64,000 nucleotides of DNA from Actinomycetota bacterium (GCA_947372165.1 CANBSP010000004.1:62001-126000), one strand, 5' to 3'. Shown: positions 1 through 11,418, numbered from the stretch's first letter. The notes: generated by a model not told the origin, from the sequence alone. A program made the numbers and translations.

Positions 1-1468
<1,468 letters not shown>

Positions 1469-1499
1469 TATTTCACACGATCAAACAAAGGAGTAAAAA

Positions 1500-1751
1500 A
1501 TGGCTGCAGTAACTATGTATGGTGCTGATTGGTGCGGAGATTGCCGTCGCAGCAAGCGCTTCATGGAAGAGAACAATGTCGCCTTCAATTACATCGATGT
1601 TGAGGTCGATCTCTCAGCTGCAGATAAGGTTGTTGAGATCAACGGTGGCGCAAAGTCGATTCCCGTTATTGTCTTTGAAGATGGAACCCATCTCACCGAG
1701 CCTTCAGATAATGATCTCAAAGCAAAGCTTGAGGCGCTCTCAATACTCTAA
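1500..1751 (+). CDS. Glutaredoxin / mycoredoxin-like thiol oxidoreductase
   Basis: 83-residue thioredoxin-fold protein. Seen: CGDC active site (about residues 12-15) after VTMYGADW, a cis-proline segment KSIPVIVF (about 53-60), and a DNDLKAKLEAL C-terminal helix. This is the layout of actinobacterial mycoredoxin/NrdH-like glutaredoxins, which reduce mycothiol mixed disulfides or feed electrons to ribonucleotide reductase. Which of these applies cannot be read from the sequence, and the Asp inside CxxC differs from the CGYC of mycoredoxin-1. A good ribosome site AAAGGAG sits about 7 bases before the ATG. A 9-bp tandem repeat follows the stop, and the next gene is convergent. Confidence 0.88.
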   Translation: MAAVTMYGADWCGDCRRSKRFMEENNVAFNYIDVEVDLSAADKVVEINGGAKSIPVIVFEDGTHLTEPSDNDLKAKLEALSIL

Positions 1752-1763
1752 CTGCTTGAGATC

Positions 1764-1796
1764 TTCTAGATTTTCTAGATTTTCTAGATTTTCTAG
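1764..1796. repeat. 9-bp tandem repeat TTTTCTAGA, about 3.7 copies
   Basis: Four successive TTCTAGA cores spaced exactly 9 bp apart lie between the convergent glutaredoxin and azlD genes. The last copy supplies the TAG stop codon of azlD on the minus strand (1793-1795). The core TCTAGA is itself palindromic, so the array can form alternative small hairpins. No transcription-terminator hairpin is otherwise seen between these two genes. Confidence 0.8.
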
Positions 1797-2113
1797 TGTC
1801 CAAAATGATAGGCGATTGCTGATCCAACAGCGGCGCCAAGAACGATCACCGGGAATGGCAATTTAAAGTAGAGCGCGGTTATCGCAACTGCTAATCCAGC
1901 CATTCGATGGTCGATCACGATTTTTGTCTTTACTGTCACGGAATTAATTGCAACGAGTGCGGTCAGCAAGACGATTGGAATCAGAGCATTAATCCGCGTG
2001 ATGCGCGGGTGGGCGAGCCACTTTGGCGGGACGCTATGGCCCACGTACTTCAGCGCAAAGGCGAGAACACTTGTCCCGATCACTGCAATCCATTGAATAC
2101 TCATGCGCGCCAC
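1793..2113 (-). CDS. azlD: AzlD-family branched-chain amino acid exporter small subunit
   Basis: 106-residue very hydrophobic protein with about four membrane segments (residues 8-25, 41-60, 66-84, 88-103 roughly). Size, hydrophobicity and position directly downstream of azlC identify it as AzlD, which with AzlC forms a LIV-E type exporter of leucine, isoleucine, valine and analogues. It contains the PPKWLAHPRITRINALIPIVLLTALV segment region typical of the family. The start overlaps the azlC end by 13 bp, so translation is probably coupled. The stop lies inside the TTTTCTAGA repeat array. Confidence 0.85.
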   Translation of the reverse strand: MARMSIQWIAVIGTSVLAFALKYVGHSVPPKWLAHPRITRINALIPIVLLTALVAINSVTVKTKIVIDHRMAGLAVAITALYFKLPFPVIVLGAAVGSAIAYHFGH

Positions 2114-2742
2114 CCAACGATGATCGCTAAGAGCGCAGTAGTGATAATTGGAACTCCAGCTGGAGTAAATGGAACTAATGCCAGTGACAGTGCGACGGCG
2201 GCCGCGGCAATTAATCGAGTTCGGGTATCAATCAGACGGGGCCAGACCAAGCCAATGAATGCAGCAGGAACCGCTGCATCGAGTCCCCATGCTGATGGAT
2301 TCCCGATTGTCTTTGCCCCGAGTGCGCCAAGTAAGGTGAAGATATTCCAGAAGATGAAGACGCCAAAGCCAGTATGCCAAAAGCCAGTTATCTGATCACG
2401 TGGCTCTTTCTGTGCCGTTGAGATTGCCGTGGATTCATCAATCGTTACTTGAGCGGCAACAACTCGTCGGAAACCTCGCACCTTGAGTATTGGCGCCATG
2501 CGAACGCCATAAAGTGCGTTACGAGTTCCGAGAAGTGATGCAGTTGCGATGGCCGAGATCGCGCTTCCTCCGGCGCCAACGACTCCAATGACGGCAAATT
2601 GCGATGCGCCTGAGAAGGTGAGAAGAGAGAGTAGACAGCTCTGAAGGAGAGAAAAGTGAGCGGTGACACTCGCGGCTCCGAAGGCGGTGCCGTAGGCGCC
2701 GACCGCAAAGGAGAGGCTGAAGGAATCGCGCTTCACTGACAC
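2101..2742 (-). CDS. azlC: AzlC-family branched-chain amino acid exporter large subunit
   Basis: 213-residue membrane protein. Seen: the AzlC signature region near the N-terminus (SFAVGAYGTAFGAAS, residues 9-23), LLTFSGASQFAVIGVVGAGG (about 40-59), and LLGTRNALYGVRMAPIL (about 70-86), followed by further hydrophobic segments. It works with AzlD as an inner-membrane exporter of branched-chain amino acids. It is transcribed away from thyX, with a 56-bp shared upstream region. No operator could be recognised there, although the family is often controlled by an Lrp/AsnC regulator. Confidence 0.9.
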   Translation of the reverse strand: MSVKRDSFSLSFAVGAYGTAFGAASVTAHFSLLQSCLLSLLTFSGASQFAVIGVVGAGGSAISAIATASLLGTRNALYGVRMAPILKVRGFRRVVAAQVTIDESTAISTAQKEPRDQITGFWHTGFGVFIFWNIFTLLGALGAKTIGNPSAWGLDAAVPAAFIGLVWPRLIDTRTRLIAAAAVALSLALVPFTPAGVPIITTALLAIIVGWRA

Positions 2743-2798
2743 GCCGATATTCTGCCCTAATACCGCCCGTATCCCTAGGGGGTCGATAAATTGCGCTC

Positions 2799-3551
2799 AT
2801 GAGTGAAGCACAAGCAAAAGCGACCCAAGACGGCCCACAACCCATCATCTTCCGCGATGACATGAGCGTTGAGCTCGTGAAATCTAGCGCGAGTGATTCC
2901 GATGTTATCTGGGCAGCTCGGGTCTCGACTGCAGGAGAGCAATCACTCGATGCCGTTGGCGCAGATGCATCTCGTGCCGAAGGTTTGATCAACTATCTCG
3001 CTCGCGAACGCCATGGCTCACCCTTCGAGCACACATCGATGACCTTCTTCATCTCGGCGCCGATCTTCGTCTTCCGTGAATTTATGCGTCACCGAATCGC
3101 GTCCTATAACGAAGAGAGCGGTCGCTATCGTGAACTTAATCCGGTTTTCTATATTCCAAGTAAAGAGCGTCGTCTCGTTCAGATCGGAAAGCCGGGCGCG
3201 TATGAATTTGTCGAAGGCACTCCCGAGCAATATCAATTGACGGTTGATGCAATTAAAGAGAGTTGCACATTGGCCTATGCCAATTATCAGAAGATGCTTG
3301 AAGCCGGCGTTGCCCGCGAAGTTGCCCGTGCAGTGTTGCCAGTGACCTTGTACTCCTCGATGTATGTGACGATGAATGCCCGTGCATTAATGAACTTCCT
3401 CTCATTGCGCACCGCGCGCGAAGGATCCCACTTCCCAAGCTACCCACAGCGTGAAATCGAGATGGTGGCAGAGAAGATGGAAGTCGAATTCGCCAGACTT
3501 ATGCCGATTACCTATGGCGCATTCCAGAAATCTGGACGTGTAGCCCCGTAA
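2799..3551 (+). CDS. thyX: Flavin-dependent thymidylate synthase ThyX
   Basis: Converts dUMP to dTMP with methylenetetrahydrofolate, FAD and NADPH. 250 residues. Seen: the ThyX hallmark RHRIASYNEESGRY (about residues 90-103, pattern RHRxxSxNExSxRY), ERHGSPFEH (about 70-78) and the C-terminal LMNFLSLRTAREGSHFPSYP region with FAD/dUMP contacts. ThyX is unrelated to ThyA and is the usual enzyme in streamlined actinobacteria. It sits 20 bp before dapA and probably forms an operon with it. Confidence 0.97.
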   Translation: MSEAQAKATQDGPQPIIFRDDMSVELVKSSASDSDVIWAARVSTAGEQSLDAVGADASRAEGLINYLARERHGSPFEHTSMTFFISAPIFVFREFMRHRIASYNEESGRYRELNPVFYIPSKERRLVQIGKPGAYEFVEGTPEQYQLTVDAIKESCTLAYANYQKMLEAGVAREVARAVLPVTLYSSMYVTMNARALMNFLSLRTAREGSHFPSYPQREIEMVAEKMEVEFARLMPITYGAFQKSGRVAP

Positions 3552-3571
3552 TACAAGGTAATGTTCCACCC

Positions 3572-4471
3572 ATGAGTACCGGGCAGATCCAGGCGCCATT
3601 TGGCCGAATGATTACGGCAATGGTTACCCCCTTCGATAAAGAGGGAGCGATCGACTGGGATGGCGTGGCAACACTGGCAAACCATCTCGCTGATCACGGC
3701 CACGATGCGATCGCTGTAAACGGAACCACAGGCGAAGCCCCAACCACTAAGACTTCAGAGAAGCTCGAGATCATCCGCGTTGTAAAAGCTGCCGTGGGCG
3801 ATCGCGTCAAGGTGCTTACTGGCGCCGGTGATAATGAAACCTCCTACACCGTTGATCAAGCAAAGCGTTGTGCTGAAGTCGGCGCAGATGGCCTCTTGAT
3901 CGTCACTCCGTATTACAACAAGCCACCACAAGCTGGTATCGAGGCTCACTTCAAGGCGGTCGCTGCAGCCACTGATCTACCCATCATGATGTATGACATT
4001 CCAGGTCGAACTGGCGTTGAGATTGAACAAGACACGATCTGTCGCCTTGCTGAAGTAAAAAATATCGTTGCGCTTAAAGATGCAAAGGGAAACCCAGCAT
4101 CCACTTCTTGGGTTATCGCCCGGACCGGTCTTCCGGTCTATTCAGGCGATGACATTCTTAACCTCCCACTCCTCTCAATCGGGGCAGTTGGATTCGTTTC
4201 AGTCTGCGGACACACAGTGGGTAACGAACTTCGCGAGATGCTCGATGCCTGGTTCGCTGGAAATGCTGCACGAGCACTAGAGATTCACCAGAAACTATTA
4301 CCGGTATTCACCGGAACCTTCCGCACTCAAGGTGCGATATTGACTAAGGCAGCTCTCTCAATGATGGGACTACCTGGCGGATACACACGTTTGCCACTTG
4401 TTGATGCCACCGAGGCGCAGATTGCGCAATTGCGGAAGGACCTTCAACAAGGCGGAGTCGTACTTAACTAA
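3572..4471 (+). CDS. dapA: 4-hydroxy-tetrahydrodipicolinate synthase DapA
   Basis: First committed enzyme of lysine/DAP synthesis: condenses pyruvate with aspartate semialdehyde. 299 residues, normal length, a TIM barrel of the class I aldolase family. Seen: GTTGEAPTT (about residues 50-58), the TPYYNKPPQ motif with the catalytic Tyr (about 110-118), YDIPGRTGV (about 140-148), and IVALKDAKG with the Schiff-base Lys (about 168). Its last base is the first base of the rnj start codon (TAATG), so dapA and rnj are translationally linked. Confidence 0.97.
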   Translation: MSTGQIQAPFGRMITAMVTPFDKEGAIDWDGVATLANHLADHGHDAIAVNGTTGEAPTTKTSEKLEIIRVVKAAVGDRVKVLTGAGDNETSYTVDQAKRCAEVGADGLLIVTPYYNKPPQAGIEAHFKAVAAATDLPIMMYDIPGRTGVEIEQDTICRLAEVKNIVALKDAKGNPASTSWVIARTGLPVYSGDDILNLPLLSIGAVGFVSVCGHTVGNELREMLDAWFAGNAARALEIHQKLLPVFTGTFRTQGAILTKAALSMMGLPGGYTRLPLVDATEAQIAQLRKDLQQGGVVLN

Positions 4472-6153
4472 TGAATCATCCCCATCCAGATCTTCCCTAT
4501 CCAGCAAAATTAGCACCTAAGACTCTTCGCATCGTTGCCCTTGGTGGGCTTGGCGAAATTGGTCGCAATATGACGGTCTTTGAATATGAAGGCCAACTCC
4601 TCGTTGTTGACTGCGGCGTTCTCTTCCCTGATGAGAGCCAGCCAGGTATTGATTTAATCCTTCCGGATTTCAGTTATATCCGTGATCGCCTAAAAGATGT
4701 TGTGGCCGTCTTCCTTACGCATGGTCATGAAGACCATATTGGCGCGCTGCCCTTCCTCTTAAAAGAGCGAGCAGATATTCCAGTCGTCGCCTCGAAACTC
4801 ACATTGGCCTTTGCTGAAGCGAAGTTGAAAGAGCGCCGGATCTCAGCTCCGCTCCGTGAAGTTCGCGCAGGTATGGTTGAGAAGTTTGGACCATTCACAC
4901 TTGAATTTATTGCAGTAAATCACTCGATCCCAGATGCCCTTGCAGTTGCTATTAAGACCGAGGCCGGAGTCGTCCTTGCTACCGGTGACTTCAAGATGGA
5001 TCAACTTCCACTCGATGGTCGCATCACCGATCTCGCAACCTTTGCCCGCCTTGGTACTGAAGGCGTCGATCTCTTTATGACCGACTCTACAAATGCCGAT
5101 GTTCCGGGATTCACAACATCCGAGCGCGACATTATTCCGGCTCTTGATCGAGCATTTCGTTCGACGAAGCGTCGCGTGATCGTTGCATCCTTTGCTTCAC
5201 ACGTCCACCGGATCCAGCAAATTTTAACTATCGCCGAATCACATGATCGCAAGGTCGCTTTTGTGGGTCGATCGATGGTTCGCAATATGAAACTCGCTCA
5301 AGATCTTGGTTATCTCACAGTTCCTGAAGGTCTCGTCGTTGACTCTAAGAACATCGGTGATTATGGCGATCAGGTGGTTCTTATCTGTACTGGATCACAA
5401 GGTGAGCCACTTGCTGCGCTCTCGCGTATGGCAAATGGCGAACACGAGATCAAGGTTGGCAAGGGCGACACCGTCGTTCTCGCATCAAGCTTGATCCCTG
5501 GCAATGAGAACCCGGTCTACCGCGTTATCAATGAGCTCACACGATTTGGTGCTGATGTTGTTCACAAAGGTAATGCGATGGTTCACGTATCTGGTCACGC
5601 AGCTGCAGGGGAGTTGCTCTACTGCTACAACATCGTCAAGCCTAAGAATGTGATGCCAATTCACGGTGAATGGCGCCATATGCGTGCCAATGCCGAACTC
5701 GCTATTAAGACTGGCGTACCGCGCAATAACACGATCGTTGTCGATAATGGAATTGCCGTCGATATGCATGATGGATATGCAGATGTTGCAGGCGCCGTCC
5801 CAGTGGGCTTTGTCTACGTGGATGGCCACTCGATCGGTGAGATCACAGAAAGTTCTTTGAAAGATCGCAGCATCTTGGGAGAAGAAGGTTTCATCTCGGT
5901 CGTCGTCGTTATTGATTCCCAGAGCGGAAAGATCGTTGCCGGTCCGGATATCCATGCCCGCGGCTTCACCGAAGATGCAGCGCTCTTTGATGAAGTGAAG
6001 AGCATGATTGAGAAGGCGATGGCGAAGGCCGTTGCAGGTGGCGTTAACGGAACTCATCAACTCCAGCAGGTTGTTCGACGCACTGTCGGAAGTTGGGTTG
6101 GCGAAGCGCACCGTCGCAAGCCAATGATCATCCCGGTTGTTATCGAGGTATAA
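4471..6153 (+). CDS. rnj: Ribonuclease J
   Basis: Metallo-beta-lactamase/beta-CASP ribonuclease with 5'-3' exo- and endonuclease activity in RNA maturation and decay. 560 residues. Seen: LTHGHEDHIGALPFLL (about residues 82-97) with the zinc ligands HxHxDH, further ligands at VNHSIPDALAV and TGDFKMD, beta-CASP residues VHRIQQI and CTGSQGEP, and HVSGHAAAGELL (about 373-384). The C-terminal dimerisation domain is complete. It overlaps dapA by 1 bp. The dapA-rnj-ftsK order is conserved in actinobacteria. Confidence 0.96.
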   Translation: MNHPHPDLPYPAKLAPKTLRIVALGGLGEIGRNMTVFEYEGQLLVVDCGVLFPDESQPGIDLILPDFSYIRDRLKDVVAVFLTHGHEDHIGALPFLLKERADIPVVASKLTLAFAEAKLKERRISAPLREVRAGMVEKFGPFTLEFIAVNHSIPDALAVAIKTEAGVVLATGDFKMDQLPLDGRITDLATFARLGTEGVDLFMTDSTNADVPGFTTSERDIIPALDRAFRSTKRRVIVASFASHVHRIQQILTIAESHDRKVAFVGRSMVRNMKLAQDLGYLTVPEGLVVDSKNIGDYGDQVVLICTGSQGEPLAALSRMANGEHEIKVGKGDTVVLASSLIPGNENPVYRVINELTRFGADVVHKGNAMVHVSGHAAAGELLYCYNIVKPKNVMPIHGEWRHMRANAELAIKTGVPRNNTIVVDNGIAVDMHDGYADVAGAVPVGFVYVDGHSIGEITESSLKDRSILGEEGFISVVVVIDSQSGKIVAGPDIHARGFTEDAALFDEVKSMIEKAMAKAVAGGVNGTHQLQQVVRRTVGSWVGEAHRRKPMIIPVVIEV

Positions 6154-6206
6154 CCTCGGCGCGCCTAGCCCAGCGTGAGTTCACTGCTCTTTAGGCTAAG
6201 CGCATT

Positions 6207-8573
6207 ATGGCAAAACGCAAGAAAGCAGCTGCATCACGAGGTAAGAAGAGCTCTGTTCTCGGGGCCTTCGCAAAGGCGCTTCGCTCACTCTGGAACCTCT
6301 TGGCCAAACTCTTTGGAAGTTCGATTCGTTTCGTCTTCCGCGGCGCCAAGGAGTTAGACCCAGCACATCAACGCGATGGGTTCGCCTTCCTCGTCTTAAT
6401 TCTTGCCTTGATCTCAGCCGCTGGAACCTGGTTCCACCTTGATAATTTTATTGGCAGAGCCCTACGCGCAATCCTCTTTGGTGGCGTTGGCAAGATCGCA
6501 TTCCTCGCACCCATCATCTTCGTCTACTTCGCCGTACGTCTCTTTAAATCACCTGACGAAGGTCCAGCTACCGGTCGCATCACAATCGGCACGCTCTTCT
6601 TGCTCTTCACCTCAAGTGGTTTGATTCATATCTTTAATGGTTCAGTTGGCGATACCGGCAAGAGTGCGATGCAAGGCGGGGGAGGCTGGCTTGGTTATGC
6701 AATCTCAACTCCGCTAGTTGCGCTAACGACAAATATCCTCGCGGTACCAATCCTTCTGCTCCTCTTCTTCTTTGGCACACTTGTTGTTACTGCTACTCCG
6801 CTCTCCAAGGTGATCGCCAAGATCAAGGCGCTCTTCCGTCTGGGTCGTGTCCGAGCAAGTGATCGTCGCGCCGCTCGTGAATTGACCGAAGAGTTTGAGA
6901 TAAGTGAGACCCCGGCCTTTGACTCGCCACTCGTTCAGGAATTCAACGCTTTTGATGAAGAAGATACAGAAGATGAAGAACCTATTGATGAAGAAGAGTT
7001 TGATGACGAGTTCACAGTTGAAGTACCCGTAGCTGCAGAGCCAAAGGTAACTCTCCCACAACGTCCAGCTCCGACAACCCCGGCACATCAGATGATTCTT
7101 GCTGCGGATACTCCTTACCAATTGCCTTCCATGGATCTACTTAAGGCTGGCCCTGCCGCAAAGGCGAAGTCGAAGGCGAACGAGACTGTCGTCGCATCAC
7201 TCACTCAACTCTTTGAACAATTCAATATTGATGCAACTGTCACTGGATTTATGCGCGGGCCGACTGTTACTCGCTATGAAGTGGAGTTAAGCGCGGGCGT
7301 AAAGGTCGAGGCGATCACTGCGCTCTCAAAGAATATTTCGTACGCGGTTGCAAGCAGCGATGTCCGCATTCTCTCACCGATCCCAGGAAAGTCTGCGGTA
7401 GGAATCGAGATTCCAAATACAGATCGCGAGATCGTCTACCTCGGTGATGTTCTTCGCTCGACAGTGGCAAGTTCTGAGACCCACCCCATGGTGATCGCTC
7501 TCGGTAAAGATGTAGAAGGCTCATTTGTCTGCGCAAATCTTGCGAAGATGCCACACCTATTAGTTGCTGGTGCGACTGGTGCAGGTAAGTCCTCGATGAT
7601 CAACTCACTGGTCGTGAGCGTCTTGATGCGCGCAACTCCTGATGAAGTTCGCCTCGTGATGATCGATCCAAAGCGGGTTGAACTCACCAGCTATGAAGGA
7701 ATTCCTCATTTGATCGCTCCCATCATCACTAATCCCAAGAAGGCGGCTGATGTCCTCGCCTGGGTAGTGCGCGAGATGGATCAACGTTATGACGATCTTT
7801 CTGCCTTTGGCTTTAGACATATCGATGATTTCAATAAGGCGGTAAGAGCGAAGAAGGTAAACCTGCCGGCCGGAAGTGAACGAGTCCTCGAGCCTTATCC
7901 ATACTTGCTCGTGATTATCGATGAGTTAGCGGATCTGATGATGGTCGCAGCTCGCGAAGTTGAAGAGAGCATTGTCCGAATAACTCAGCTTGCTCGAGCC
8001 GCTGGTATCCATCTCGTTATTGCTACCCAACGTCCATCTGTGGATGTTGTTACTGGACTGATCAAGGCGAACGTTCCATCGCGACTATCTTTCGCAACAT
8101 CTAGCCTGGCTGACTCACGCGTTATTCTCGATACCCCAGGTGCTGAGAAACTTGTGGGGCAAGGCGACGGTCTCTTCTTACCAATGGGCGCAAGTAAGCC
8201 TGTGCGTATTCAAGGTGCATATGTTTCCGAGCGGGAATCTGAAGCAGTCGTTAACTTTGTGAAGGCGCAAGCCCAGCCTGTCTATCGCATTGATCTCAAT
8301 GCTCCGATTAAATCCAAGGTCATTGAAGATGATATTGGCGATGATATGGATCTTCTCTTGCAAGCAATTCAACTCGTTGTTGGAACGCAATTTGGTTCGA
8401 CCTCAATGTTGCAACGCAAACTCCGCGTCGGCTTTGCAAAGGCTGGACGCCTCATGGATCTCATGGAGAGCCGTGGCATCGTGGGGCCATCCGAAGGATC
8501 AAAGGCGCGCGAGGTGTTGATCAATGCTGAGCAGATGCCAGATGTGCTCGAAGAGATTCAGGGATTTCAGTAA
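6207..8573 (+). CDS. ftsK: DNA translocase FtsK/SpoIIIE
   Basis: Septum-anchored ATP-driven DNA pump that clears chromosome termini at division. 788 residues. Seen: basic N-terminus KRKKAAASRGKKSS, four hydrophobic membrane spans (about residues 58-190), an acidic linker rich in Glu/Asp (about 225-275), alpha/beta motor with Walker A GATGAGKSSM (about 455-464) and Walker B-like LVIIDELADLMM (about 569-580), ATQRPSVDVVTGLIKANVPS, and a C-terminal gamma winged-helix domain (TSMLQRKLRVGFAKAGRLMD) that reads polar DNA motifs. The ATG is preceded by a short 53-bp gap after rnj with no clear ribosome site. A possible internal start exists but would cut the basic tail. Confidence 0.96.
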   Translation: MAKRKKAAASRGKKSSVLGAFAKALRSLWNLLAKLFGSSIRFVFRGAKELDPAHQRDGFAFLVLILALISAAGTWFHLDNFIGRALRAILFGGVGKIAFLAPIIFVYFAVRLFKSPDEGPATGRITIGTLFLLFTSSGLIHIFNGSVGDTGKSAMQGGGGWLGYAISTPLVALTTNILAVPILLLLFFFGTLVVTATPLSKVIAKIKALFRLGRVRASDRRAARELTEEFEISETPAFDSPLVQEFNAFDEEDTEDEEPIDEEEFDDEFTVEVPVAAEPKVTLPQRPAPTTPAHQMILAADTPYQLPSMDLLKAGPAAKAKSKANETVVASLTQLFEQFNIDATVTGFMRGPTVTRYEVELSAGVKVEAITALSKNISYAVASSDVRILSPIPGKSAVGIEIPNTDREIVYLGDVLRSTVASSETHPMVIALGKDVEGSFVCANLAKMPHLLVAGATGAGKSSMINSLVVSVLMRATPDEVRLVMIDPKRVELTSYEGIPHLIAPIITNPKKAADVLAWVVREMDQRYDDLSAFGFRHIDDFNKAVRAKKVNLPAGSERVLEPYPYLLVIIDELADLMMVAAREVEESIVRITQLARAAGIHLVIATQRPSVDVVTGLIKANVPSRLSFATSSLADSRVILDTPGAEKLVGQGDGLFLPMGASKPVRIQGAYVSERESEAVVNFVKAQAQPVYRIDLNAPIKSKVIEDDIGDDMDLLLQAIQLVVGTQFGSTSMLQRKLRVGFAKAGRLMDLMESRGIVGPSEGSKAREVLINAEQMPDVLEEIQGFQ

Positions 8574-8606
8574 GCCAAGGCGTGAGCGTAATGAGGCGTG
8601 ATCAGA

Positions 8607-8620
8607 AAGGGCTAGCCCTT
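8607..8620. promoter_or_regulatory. Perfect 14-bp palindrome after ftsK
   Basis: AAGGGCTAGCCCTT is fully self-complementary without a loop, 34 bp after the ftsK stop and 95 bp before the next gene. As a hairpin it would be weak, and no T-run follows, so it looks more like an operator or a relic than a rho-independent terminator. The rest of 8574-8714 holds an imperfect CTCGAT/ATCGAG inverted repeat (8676-8681 and 8693-8698) just before the RodZ-like gene. Confidence 0.35.
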
Positions 8621-8714
8621 ACTATTCACCCCCTCGAAGTTGTCTATTAACCTTTCTTCGCTTTACCCTTAGATCCTCGATCACCTCCCCTTATCGAGAA
8701 CGAACGAGGTTTGA

Positions 8715-9452
8715 ATGTCTCCGAACACTGTCGGCACCTATCTGCGCGAGGCGCGCGAGGCTGCGGGCTTCTCTATTGAGAAGATTGCGACACTCTCTCG
8801 TATTCCAGCCACAGTTATCCGTGATTTAGAAAATGATCATTTTGCTTCATCTGGTGGAAGTACCTATGCCCGTGGTCACATCCGTACAATCGCAAAAATT
8901 CTCAATACTGATGCCGACCTCCTCATCTCTGCTTTTGAAGAGTTAACGGGGGAGAGCAATCGCTCTATGTTTGATCTCTTGCAGGAGAACAATGCAACAA
9001 CTCTGCGCAAGAGCCCAGCCTTCCCTTTCTCTCCGAAACTCATTGCAACTGCGGCAAGTATTGTTGTCGGCGTCGCAATCATTATTCCCACTGGCTTGGC
9101 CCTCTCAAAGAAGATCACACATAAGAATCCAACCTCTGCTTCGGCACCCCGTTCACAAAGTTCAGCTGCGCCAACACCATCAGGGCCATCCGTCACTGGC
9201 CGTGGTGTAGTTGTCACAGCATCAGCAGGTACTTCATGGCTTTTCGTTAGTGACTCATCTGGAAGCAAGCTCTTCTCTGGAAAGTTGAGCATTGGTGCAT
9301 CCCAAACTTTCGAAGCGACCAATGGTCTTCTCATGACGATTGGCAACGCTGGGGCGGTCACAGTCACCGTGAATGGAAAAACACAAGGCCCGCTTGGTGG
9401 CATCGGTGAAGTAAAGACACTCACCTTTGCAGCGCCTGCTTCAAATGGTTAG
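8715..9452 (+). CDS. RodZ-like HTH and DUF4115 membrane protein
   Basis: 245 residues. Seen: an N-terminal Xre/HTH_25 helix-turn-helix (about residues 5-70, [21 protein letters not shown] followed by [14 protein letters not shown]), a single transmembrane helix (about 110-130, [21 protein letters not shown]), a Ser/Pro/Ala-rich linker, and a C-terminal beta domain with [29 protein letters not shown], the DUF4115 pattern of RodZ. RodZ links MreB-type cytoskeleton to wall synthesis. In actinobacteria these proteins sit between ftsK and rimO, as here, and their role is less certain. The HTH in this family is a protein-interaction module rather than a proven DNA binder. Confidence 0.85.
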   Translation: MSPNTVGTYLREAREAAGFSIEKIATLSRIPATVIRDLENDHFASSGGSTYARGHIRTIAKILNTDADLLISAFEELTGESNRSMFDLLQENNATTLRKSPAFPFSPKLIATAASIVVGVAIIIPTGLALSKKITHKNPTSASAPRSQSSAAPTPSGPSVTGRGVVVTASAGTSWLFVSDSSGSKLFSGKLSIGASQTFEATNGLLMTIGNAGAVTVTVNGKTQGPLGGIGEVKTLTFAAPASNG

Positions 9453-9505
9453 AGATCAAGAGAGTTAATCCCCTTAACCAGTTGAGAGCAGATAAGATTG
9501 GTTCA

Positions 9506-10897
9506 ATGAGAACCGTCGCCCTTGTCACGCTTGGCTGCTCCCGTAACGAGGTCGACTCCGAAGAGCTCGCCGGCCGATTAGCGGCAGATGGCTGGACCCT
9601 GGTCGATGACGCTTCGCAAGCAGAAGTCGCTCTTATCAATACTTGTGGCTTCATCGAGAGCGCTAAGAAGGACTCCGTTGATGCCCTCCTAGAAGCTCAC
9701 TCGCTCAAAGGCAATGGCGTCACGAAAGCTGTCGTCGCAGTCGGATGTATGGCCGAACGTTACGGAAATGAACTTGCTGAAGCGCTCCCAGAAGCCGATG
9801 CCATCCTTGGCTTTGATGATTATGAAGATATCTCTCAGCGATTACAGACGATCATGGCTGGCGGATCGATCGAAGCTCATACGCCAAAAGATCGTCGCTC
9901 ACTCCTGCCGCTGGCACCCAGTGAACGCCAGGCTACAAAACCCGAACCGATTCTTGATACACCGGGCACATTTGGCCAAGGTCAACGCGTACTTCGCAAA
10001 CGCCTTAATTCAGATCCGGTAGCGCCGCTCAAGATTGCATCGGGTTGCGATCGCAGATGTTCTTTCTGCGCTATCCCATCTTTCCGAGGATCATTTATCT
10101 CACGCCGCCCAACAGAGATTCTCGATGAAGCTAAGTGGCTGGTCGATAACGGCGTAACCGAACTCTTCTTGGTCAGTGAGAATACGACCTCATACGGTAA
10201 AGATCTGGGCGATCTGAAAGTCTTAGAGAAGCTGCTTCCTGAGCTTGCGGCAATCAGTGGCGTCGAACGTATTCGACTCTCATACCTCCAGCCAGCAGAG
10301 ATGCGCCCAACTCTCTTGCAGGCCATGATCGCTACCGAAAAGGTTGTTCCGTACTTCGACCTCTCATTCCAACATGCTTCTGAAACCTTGCTGCGCCGGA
10401 TGCGTCGCTTTGGTGATGGCGAGAAGTTCTTGCACCTCATCGATCAGATTCGTGCACTCTCACCCGAAGCAGGCATTCGATCGAATGTCATCGTAGGTTT
10501 CCCGGGCGAGACTGATGAAGAGTTCCAAGATCTCGTTGACTTCATCTCCGAGGCTCGCATGGATGCCGTCGGGGTATTTGGATATTCAGATGAAGATAAG
10601 ACCGAAGCTCTGACCCACGAAAGTAAGGTCGATCAAGACATTATTAACGCTCGAGTTGAGCAGCTCTCAACATTGGTCGATGAACTCCTTATGCAACGTG
10701 CCGAAGAGCGCGTAGGGGAGCGTGTCCGAGTTCTTGTAGAAGATGCAGATCTTCAAGAGGGAAGAGCCGAACATCAGGGTCCTGAAGTCGATGGTTCAAC
10801 GACGCTCCACAGCCAACGCAAATATCAAGTTGGCGATTATGTGGATGCAATCGTCTCTGAGGCTACTGGCGCCGATCTGATTGCGATCCCACTGTGA
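9506..10897 (+). CDS. rimO: Ribosomal protein S12 methylthiotransferase RimO
   Basis: Radical-SAM enzyme that methylthiolates the conserved Asp of ribosomal protein S12. 463 residues from ATG 9506, chosen because the family starts directly with the [14 protein letters not shown] motif. A TTG at 9482 would add eight residues. Seen: UPF0004 domain with Cys at [14 protein letters not shown] and VGCMAERYG (three cluster ligands), radical-SAM [15 protein letters not shown] (CxxxCxxC), and a C-terminal TRAM domain (about 400-463). The DSEE rather than NPVD type of N-terminus supports RimO over MiaB. The stop overlaps the pgsA GTG start (GTGA). Confidence 0.95.
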   Translation: MRTVALVTLGCSRNEVDSEELAGRLAADGWTLVDDASQAEVALINTCGFIESAKKDSVDALLEAHSLKGNGVTKAVVAVGCMAERYGNELAEALPEADAILGFDDYEDISQRLQTIMAGGSIEAHTPKDRRSLLPLAPSERQATKPEPILDTPGTFGQGQRVLRKRLNSDPVAPLKIASGCDRRCSFCAIPSFRGSFISRRPTEILDEAKWLVDNGVTELFLVSENTTSYGKDLGDLKVLEKLLPELAAISGVERIRLSYLQPAEMRPTLLQAMIATEKVVPYFDLSFQHASETLLRRMRRFGDGEKFLHLIDQIRALSPEAGIRSNVIVGFPGETDEEFQDLVDFISEARMDAVGVFGYSDEDKTEALTHESKVDQDIINARVEQLSTLVDELLMQRAEERVGERVRVLVEDADLQEGRAEHQGPEVDGSTTLHSQRKYQVGDYVDAIVSEATGADLIAIPL

Positions 10898-11418
10898 ACC
10901 TGCCTAACCTCTTAACAGTTCTTCGAATTCTTCTCACCCCACTAGGTGCCTATGCCCTCTTTAAGAATGGCGGGAACGACCATACCTGGATGATCATCGC
11001 CTGGTGCACCTTCTTCGCTATCGGATTAACTGATTTCTTCGATGGCCGAATTGCTCGGGCAAAGAATCAAATCACTGAATTTGGAAAACTCCTTGATCCG
11101 ATTGCTGACAAGGTTTCGATCGGCACTGCGATGGTCTCACTCTCTATCCTTCACCACCTTCCTTGGTGGGTGACGATCGTGATCATGGCACGTGAGATCG
11201 GTGTGACAGTCCTTCGCTTTGTCGTCATCTCAGATGGTGTCATTCCGGCGAGCAAGGGCGGAAAGATGAAGGCCCTGATGCAAGGCTTTGGGGTCGGCTG
11301 GTTTATCTTGCCATTGCCACACTGGCTCGTTATTCCACGCGATATCTTTATGGCCATCACAATTACTTTGACGATCACGACTGGATATGAATACTTCAAG
11401 CAGGTGATGAAGCGATGA
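10894..11418 (+). CDS. pgsA: CDP-diacylglycerol-glycerol-3-phosphate 3-phosphatidyltransferase
   Basis: Integral membrane enzyme making phosphatidylglycerol phosphate. 174 residues. Seen: CDP-alcohol phosphotransferase signature [20 protein letters not shown] with DPIADK (D-G-x2-A-R-x8-G-x3-D-x3-D, about residues 49-72) and several hydrophobic helices. [15 protein letters not shown] at the start is typical of PgsA. The GTG start overlaps the rimO stop, and its own stop overlaps the cinA ATG, so rimO-pgsA-cinA-clgR form one tightly packed operon. Confidence 0.95.
   Translation: MNLPNLLTVLRILLTPLGAYALFKNGGNDHTWMIIAWCTFFAIGLTDFFDGRIARAKNQITEFGKLLDPIADKVSIGTAMVSLSILHHLPWWVTIVIMAREIGVTVLRFVVISDGVIPASKGGKMKALMQGFGVGWFILPLPHWLVIPRDIFMAITITLTITTGYEYFKQVMKR

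Noticed and set aside
5485-6111. 208-codon minus-strand frame inside rnj
   Set aside because: Fully inside a well-supported RNase J gene, with no conserved motif and no ribosome site.
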